A stretch of DNA of 64,000 nt, taken from NCBI RefSeq assembly GCF_019649055.1, contig NW_026570222.1, forward strand, positions 1,736,001-1,800,000. Reading direction: 5' to 3'. Position numbers and translations under genes: made by a program. Source of the stretch: Paramacrobiotus metropolitanus (taxonomy: Eukaryota > Tardigrada > Eutardigrada > Parachela > Macrobiotidae). Positions 61,760-64,000 of the stretch are shown here, piece by piece. The notes under the pieces are model-generated. The model worked only from the letters and a program-made list of their open reading frames with translations. It had not been told where the DNA came from and did no database searches. Each line of letters opens with the position of its first letter. The first letter of the stretch is position 1.

Positions 61760-62079
61760 ACTGATGTGATGGAGGTGACTGTGATATTTGTTTTTGGTAG
61801 TTTTCGTCGTCTGAAAACGTGTTTCTCTGGAAGTTTCGAAATCGAATATAATTTTAATTCCTAAACAAAAATTCTGAGAATAAGCCATTCCCGATCAGAT
61901 TTAACCACGCCTAACCCTCGCTGCAAAACTATACGGGTAAACAATGAGATAAAATACACTTAAAACACCCAAAACAACGAAGTCCGAAGCATTGTAACTA
62001 ACTCAGCAGCATTTATACACACGCTGCGGCGAACGAAAAACTCATAAAAAATATTAACAGCCAAAAATCATAAGGGAAT
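61760..62079. other. convergent gap ERMARD/PUF60
   Basis: 320 bp between two stop codons; both 3' UTRs. Nothing else seen. Confidence 0.6.
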
Positions 62080-63974
62080 TTAGCCAGAATAGTCCTGGTA
62101 CTCAAAGAGATCTCGATCATAAATATCAGCCTTCACAATGCGTCCAGCAAAATATCGCCCATTAAGTCCGGCCTTTGCTTTGTCAGCACCTTAAGAAAAA
62201 AAACACCATTCGTAAGTGATTAAGAATTTTTACCATCAGCAACCATGCTATGGCAATGGAACTCACCATGTGGTCCCTCGAATTCCACAAAAATCTTCAC
62301 ATTAGTTGGCGCATCTGGGCTTTCATTTTCTCGCTCCTGATAAATAACAACATGTTTGACTGCGCCATACTGCGAGCATTCCTCCTCGATCTCCGCTTTC
62401 AAAGCACCATCCACTTCGTCGGGAGTTACCATGTTCCGCAATACGATCACACTCGTCTGAAAAATAAACCGAAACCTACAGTAGGAGAATGGATTTACAG
62501 AGATTAAGAAACCAGTGCACTCACATCCTTCGGTCGCACAAGCTTTTGCATGATAAGATGGCGTGCACTGCTGCCTTTAATCACCATATTTTCCTGATGG
62601 TGCAAAGTCTGAGGTATGTCATCTTCATTGGAAGCAGTTTCCTTTTTAGTTTCCGCTTGCTGTTTATCACCATTAATTCCATTCTCCTCTTTTCGAGCTC
62701 CAAGTTTCTGTGGAATCACTACACCAATCGGTGGTGGAACAGCTGCTGTGAATCCCGGCGGCGCAATCACGACACTTGGAGGAGGCGGAGGCGATGGACG
62801 TCGTACACTGGACGAAGATGGGGACTAAAAAAGATAAAAAGGAATTTCCAAACGATCAAAAACGGGTTTTTCGTTTTGGATACAACGACAAATTACATAC
62901 TGCGACAGCCTCCAATGCTTGGAGTTTAGCCGTAACAGCGGCAGCAGCCACGGCGGACGCGGCGGGGAGTCCACCCGGAACCAGCACCATGGACTGGATA
63001 GTTGTATTCGGTGGCATAATACACTGCAACAAAGTAAAAAAACATTCCCAACGCCAAATAGGAAAGTATCAGTGCTTATTTTCTCACCTTGCCCACTCTC
63101 ATGTGCATGCCACCTAAATCAAACATATTCATTGAAGCGATGGCGTCTTGCGCGCTCTGCGTGTTTTCGTATTCTATGTATCCATACCCTCTGCCATGTA
63201 ATGTCGGGTTATCGAAATGTTCATGGAATGAAAAGTAAAGACAGGACTTACTTATGCCGACTAGTTGGCGATATTCTGGCCAATGTCACGCTAACTATTT
63301 TCCCAAAGGCTTCGAACACACTGTAAAGAGCAAATAAAATTATTGGACAACAAACATTGATATAAGACAATTTTAATTACAAGCTGTATGATTTAAAAGC
63401 TAATTATTTATGGACGTACCTTTTGAGATCGTCTTCGGCTATATCCGCGTGGATACTTGCTAAATAAATTCGATTACCCAGCGCCGCTTCCGCGAGAATT
63501 TCTTCCACAAGCGGTTGGGCTTGAGGCATATTGCTCGGTCGCCCAACCTGGTTATAAAACGAGGTACAATGTAAAAATTTACTCATAAAAATTATCTTAA
63601 CCATTACAAACACAGCAACTTGCAAACTAGGAATGACGCTTATTAAATCAAAATTCAAATCCCGCAGTTAAAACTCGCTTTTATGAATTTATTGTAAAAG
63701 CCACCCCACTTCTGACGTACACTGAAAAACAACAATACTTTAGTCAAATTAAAAATGCACCTTAATATTCCGACCTCCGATGATTGCACCTCCCATCTGC
63801 TCCAATGCAATCTGCGCTGCTTCAGGAATTTCGTATTCAACAAAAGCGAATCCTTTATGTTTATTCAGAATAGGATCGTATGACATGTTCACACTTCTAA
63901 TTGGACCAAATGGATGAAACGCGGTTTTTATGGTCTCTTCTTTCAGTTCAAAACTGATACTTCCAACATACACC
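62080..63974 (-). CDS. PUF60 (half pint), 5' end outside window
   Basis: Poly(U)-binding splicing factor that acts with U2AF in 3' splice-site choice. Exons in transcript order within the window: 63974-63761, 63547-63420, 63320-63252, 63190-63088, 63023-62901, 62824-62525, 62456-62267, 62189-62080. The model is open at its 5' side: exon 63974 begins at a splice acceptor, so the N-terminus lies to the right of 64000. RRM1: [10 protein letters not shown] with RNP1 [13 protein letters not shown]2: [17 protein letters not shown] with RNP1 KGYGYIEY. Then an Ala/Pro-rich linker ([18 protein letters not shown]), [12 protein letters not shown] and a C-terminal UHM domain ([29 protein letters not shown]). 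The final eight exons remain in frame to the stop. Confidence 0.93.
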
Positions 63975-64000
63975 CTGCAAAACCAGCGTATATTTTCGGA

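Noticed and set aside
62919-63326. 135-codon plus-strand frame
   Set aside because: Opposite strand to well-supported PUF60 exons.

Overview
This is nuclear DNA from an animal with a compact genome. Extracellular-matrix and signalling genes that occur only in metazoans (CRIM1-like and nidogen) sit beside housekeeping genes that are split by many short GT-AG introns, often 50-250 bp. The DNA is AT-rich and there are no bacterial features. I cannot name the species. The density (about a dozen multi-exon genes in 64 kb) and the small introns fit a small-genome invertebrate.

Layout: 2.1-14.6 kb (+) CRIM1-like transmembrane protein. 15.5-19.5 kb (-) NRDE2. 20.2-21.9 kb (+) RTRAF/CLE7. 22.2-29.4 kb (-) nidogen. 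31.3-33.2 kb (-) a second, duplicated NIDO-domain exon block just upstream of nidogen. 34.0-36.6 kb (-) aftiphilin. 37.7-38.4 kb (-) mitochondrial ribosomal protein mL48. 39.3-40.7 kb (-) an unresolved multi-exon gene. 41.7-45.0 kb (-) UFSP2. 45.2-48.3 kb a gene-free block of repeats. 48.6-52.3 kb (-) TIMM50. 50.5-51.1 kb a mariner-like MITE inside a TIMM50 intron. 53.0-54.3 kb (-) RNase H2 subunit A. 55.5-57.4 kb (+) class I histone deacetylase. 58.2-61.8 kb (+) ERMARD. 62.1 kb to beyond the right edge (-) PUF60, missing its 5' end.

I assembled gene models by hand from splice signals, reading-frame phase and recalled family sequences. For CRIM1, NRDE2, RTRAF, nidogen, aftiphilin, mL48, UFSP2, TIM50, RNase H2A, HDAC and ERMARD the exon lengths sum to an uninterrupted frame from ATG to stop, which is a strong internal check. 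The resulting protein lengths are close to the human ones for CRIM1, RTRAF, nidogen, NRDE2, ERMARD, mL48 and RNase H2A. Neighbours do not form one pathway; this is ordinary animal gene order. NRDE2/RTRAF and RNASEH2A/HDAC are head-to-head pairs that probably share promoter regions. CRIM1/NRDE2, RTRAF/nidogen and ERMARD/PUF60 converge.

The most unusual content is: (1) the duplicated NIDO cassette whose intron phases match the nidogen exons exactly, so it could act as an alternative N-terminus; (2) three identical 228-bp units, each carrying a tRNA-like sequence with a perfect B box; (3) a 2.1-kb element with about 100-bp terminal inverted repeats and inverted internal minisatellites; (4) two GC-AG introns, several microexons, and a candidate 30-nt intron in UFSP2.
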